15,226 nucleotides of DNA from Phosphoribacter sp044220725 (lineage in GTDB: Bacteria; Actinomycetota; Actinomycetes; Actinomycetales; Dermatophilaceae), in assembly GCA_044220725.1 (NCBI GenBank), contig JBGAQN010000064.1, positions 1 through 15,226 on the forward strand. The letters run 5' to 3'. Under the pieces are notes generated by a model, which saw nothing but the letters and a program-made list of their open reading frames with translations, did not search any database and had not been told where the DNA came from. A program made the position numbers and the translations under genes. This document shows, piece by piece, positions 13,901 through 15,226 of the stretch. Each line of letters begins with the position of its first letter. The stretch's first letter is position 1.

Positions 13901-15226
13901 ACTCTGGTCGGTGCGTTGGCTGAGAAGGTGCCGGCCAGGGACTTGCACGTCTACGGTCTGGATTGCGGGAACGGGGCGCTGCTGCCGTTGACCGCGTTGG
14001 CCCACACGGGGGCCGTGGTCCGTCGGACCGAAGTCGAGCGGGCGAGCCGACTCATCCGCAGGCTCACCGAGGAGGTCTCCCGGCGGCAGGCCATTCTGGG
14101 CGCGCACGGATTTGCCGATGCGCAGGAGCAGCGGGCCGCAGCGGCACCCGAGGACCGACTGGCCTACATCGTGCTCGTCCTGGACCGGTGGGAAGGGTTC
14201 ATGTCGGATCTCGCGGATGTCGACGTAGGCAGCCTTCTGGACGGCATGATCACCCTGCTCCGTGAGGGCGCCTCGGTGGGGCTGCATGTCGTCATCGCCG
14301 GCGACCGGACCCTCAACTCGGCCCGGGTCGCCTCCCTCGTCGAGGCGAAATTGGCATTGCGCTTGCCCGATCGTCAGGACTACGCCAGCCTCGGCCTTAA
14401 GGTCAAGGAGATGCCCGAGGAATTCCCCGAAGGCCGGGGTGTGTGGGGGGAGCGCTCCGTCGAAGCCCAGATCGCCGTGCTGGGGGCCGACGCCAGCGGG
14501 CCGGGTCAGAGTGTCAGCCTGCGCGAGATCGCCGCGGCCACCGCTGAGCGAGATCGGGACCTGCCGCGTTCCCTGCGGCCGATGGCGCTCGGGGCCCTCC
14601 CCGACGAGGTCTCCTGGGAGTCCGTCGCCGCAGCGTTCGACGCGGCGGCATACCCGCCCTGCTGGTTGCCCTTCGGGATCGGCGGCGACCTGGTCGAGCC
14701 CATCGGATTGGAATTGGACCGGTGGCCCATCACCCTGGTGGCCGGTGAGTCACGGACCGGAAAGACGGCCACGTTGCGTTTCCTCGCGGCCTATGCCGGG
14801 TCGAGCGGGCGTGAGGTGCTGGCCTTCGTCCCTCGCGACAACGACCTGTCCACCGATCTGGGGCCGGGCAAGTGCGTCGTTGGCCAAGAAGACCAACAGG
14901 AGGCGGTGGATCGGCTGCGCGGCCTGCCTGAGGGCGCGCTGGTCCTGGTCGACGACATCGATGCCTACAAGGACGCGCCGCTCACTCCGCTGATGAATGC
15001 CCTGGTCCGCCAAGCGGCCGACAAGGGGCTCTTGGTCGTGTTGGCAGGGCGGGGAGCCGACCTCGGGGCGGGATACAGTGGATGGCTCTTCGAGGCGCGT
15101 CGTGGGCGACAGGGCATCGTCTTGTCGCCCACGGAAGCGATGGACGCCGAAGTGTTCGGCAGCCGGGTCGCCCGCACCGCGCTCCAGACTCGCCCGCACC
15201 CAGGCCGGGCGGTCCTGTTCGACAGC
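10940..15226 (+). CDS. eccC: FtsK/SpoIIIE-type type VII secretion ATPase, EccC/EssC-like (3' end cut by the window)
   Basis: The frame is open for 1429 codons to the window end. EccC proteins are the membrane motors that drive substrates through the T7SS/ESX channel. Domains in order: ubiquitin-like fold about 1-80; FHA-like domain about 93-185 (VVSGPGAGRVHRARIGE); two helices about 235-253 and 256-275; then three ATPase modules. Module 1 is intact: Walker A G-T-T-G-S-G-K-S at 653-660, DYKGGSAF soon after, Walker B LVLVIDEFA with D763-E764, and LATQRPSG. Module 2 is changed: G-G-P-R-S-G-R-S at 976-983 (Arg for Lys) and VLVLDRW with D1082-R1083. Module 3 has Walker A G-E-S-R-T-G-K-T at 1269-1276 but D1338-D1339 instead of D-E. 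GTG 10940 is 6 bases after GGGAGG. The last residues read HPGRAVLFDS, like the end of relatives, so few codons are probably missing. An N-terminal extension of about 230 residues is absent from mycobacterial EccC and recalls EssC. Confidence 0.93.
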   Translation, partial: MRFSVVVRDRSTGVDAVVLVDTDPDATMSALLPALLGAVGSSMHPGFAAKVAVWVDGRRVQGSDLLTDTGIAAGSIVCLHENDGAALALPAGVVELRVVSGPGAGRVHRARIGETIIGCGASGLSLPDPLLPADALTLDVTRDGRATVTPAAGLAVTIDGDIADGPTSWPSGATLVTGHTVLSLGSPWEPDALTVPAEGRLGRDVNRPPRLLPARWNREFSLPHKPEKPNRVSIPWLMVLSPLLMAVPMVWLMGSWRFAAFALLSPLMALFNVVQGRRSGAADYKRKLAAYESTLVKVRERAAEALARERTERRVALPDPAEVLLHAVGPGSRLWERRRRDPDSLVLRVGTATRPSQVRVEDPNVDQNTEDIAPATVADVPVPIPLREFGVLGVSGSPDQVDAMARWLLGQAAVLHSPRDLRVVVLTDQRAEQRWGWARWLPHARTEDESLLAFVGNEQQSVGARVGELSRVVTDRTAAMEAGFGSAAAKEIPAPDYLVILDGARLLRSLPGVVTLLRQGPAVGVYVICLEPDKRSLPEECRVVLECADDASRVTATGVPDVPEVRLDLVETAWATRMARALAPLRDITPSVEDAGLPRSARLLECLNLTEPTADAVIQGWGQPRTDVVIGAGFDGMFRIDLRRDGPHALVAGTTGSGKSELLQTIVASLALANRPDQLTFVLVDYKGGSAFKECNKLPHTVGMVTDLDTHLVGRALTSLGAELRRREHLLGVPGAKDLEDYWALCRSDPTLPPIPRLVLVIDEFASLKAELPDFVTGLVTIAQRGRSLGIHLVLATQRPSGVVSADIRANTNLRIALRVTDEGESRDVIDAPEAGRIAASTPGRGYARLGPAGVLPFQAGRVGGRRPEAPIESRTVADPLAWPIPWLRSGIPAPTRPAAAATDTDEGHTDLSVLVTAIRGAVDRLGMPPQHSPWLPPLAAHPFTVGWALEDRPDDQAHVPTTFTLGSSGHLFLVGGPRSGRSTALRTLVGALAEKVPARDLHVYGLDCGNGALLPLTALAHTGAVVRRTEVERASRLIRRLTEEVSRRQAILGAHGFADAQEQRAAAAPEDRLAYIVLVLDRWEGFMSDLADVDVGSLLDGMITLLREGASVGLHVVIAGDRTLNSARVASLVEAKLALRLPDRQDYASLGLKVKEMPEEFPEGRGVWGERSVEAQIAVLGADASGPGQSVSLREIAAATAERDRDLPRSLRPMALGALPDEVSWESVAAAFDAAAYPPCWLPFGIGGDLVEPIGLELDRWPITLVAGESRTGKTATLRFLAAYAGSSGREVLAFVPRDNDLSTDLGPGKCVVGQEDQQEAVDRLRGLPEGALVLVDDIDAYKDAPLTPLMNALVRQAADKGLLVVLAGRGADLGAGYSGWLFEARRGRQGIVLSPTEAMDAEVFGSRVARTALQTRPHPGRAVLFDS

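Larger units (their letters stand above)
1268..14653. repeat. Dispersed octamer CGGCATAC / GTATGCCG, 15 copies across the window
   Basis: Plus-strand CGGCATAC begins at 4578, 6122, 6220, 6879, 8929, 10833, 11805, 13609 and 14646. The reverse complement GTATGCCG begins at 1268, 6500, 8546, 10082, 10933 and 13719. Of 16 GCATAC hexamers found on either strand, 15 carry the CGG extension; the exception is GTATGCCC at 13477. Copies lie in several reading frames and in the intergenic region. None is seen between 1276 and 4577 or between 6887 and 8545. Counted by eye. Confidence 0.75.

Noticed and set aside
1..15226. Search for tRNA or rRNA genes, CRISPR arrays, insertion sequences and attachment sites
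   Set aside because: No tRNA-like cloverleaf, regularly spaced repeats, transposase motifs or long terminal inverted repeats were seen by eye. The GC-rich direct repeats at 5360-5495 are coding and irregularly spaced, so they are not CRISPR.

Overview
The window is GC-rich, with GTG and TTG starts, tight 4-base gene overlaps, TANNNT-type -10 boxes and an actinobacterial type VII secretion ATPase. It looks like a chromosomal segment of a high-GC actinomycete. The style suggests an Intrasporangiaceae/Dermatophilaceae-like organism (Janibacter, Tetrasphaera, Phycicoccus group), but that placement is a guess from style, not from a search.

Left part (1-7216, all + strand): the tail of an unknown gene; an M20-family amidohydrolase with its own promoter and an 18-bp palindrome; then a nucleoside uptake and salvage cluster. 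The cluster encodes a BMP/PnrA-type substrate-binding lipoprotein (TTG start), a strong 14-bp hairpin, a double-NBD ABC ATPase, two BPD_transp_2 permeases and a cytidine deaminase. The last four genes overlap each other by 4 bases (ATGA, ATGA, TTGA), so import and deamination of the imported pyrimidine nucleoside appear to be made as one unit. The lipoprotein sits before the hairpin, which could make it more abundant than the membrane parts.

Right part (7235-15226): a type VII secretion (T7SS/ESX) accessory locus. On the minus strand, three closely packed genes encode a 104-aa helical protein, an 843-aa protein whose N-terminus carries a W-x-G motif, and a lipoprotein. Divergently, across a 211-bp regulatory gap, a very long FtsK/SpoIIIE ATPase frame (10940 to the window end, 1429 codons, unfinished) encodes an EccC/EssC-type motor. 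It has an N-terminal ubiquitin-like plus FHA-like extension, two membrane helices and three ATPase modules. The layout suggests a motor facing a candidate secreted protein with a helper and a surface lipoprotein.

The most unusual signal is not a gene. The octamer CGGCATAC (either strand) occurs 15 times by my reading, in several reading frames and in an intergenic region, where base composition predicts about one or fewer. It repeatedly forces rare codons (ATA, GCA). It behaves like a genome-wide signature word and is not explained by any gene annotated here.
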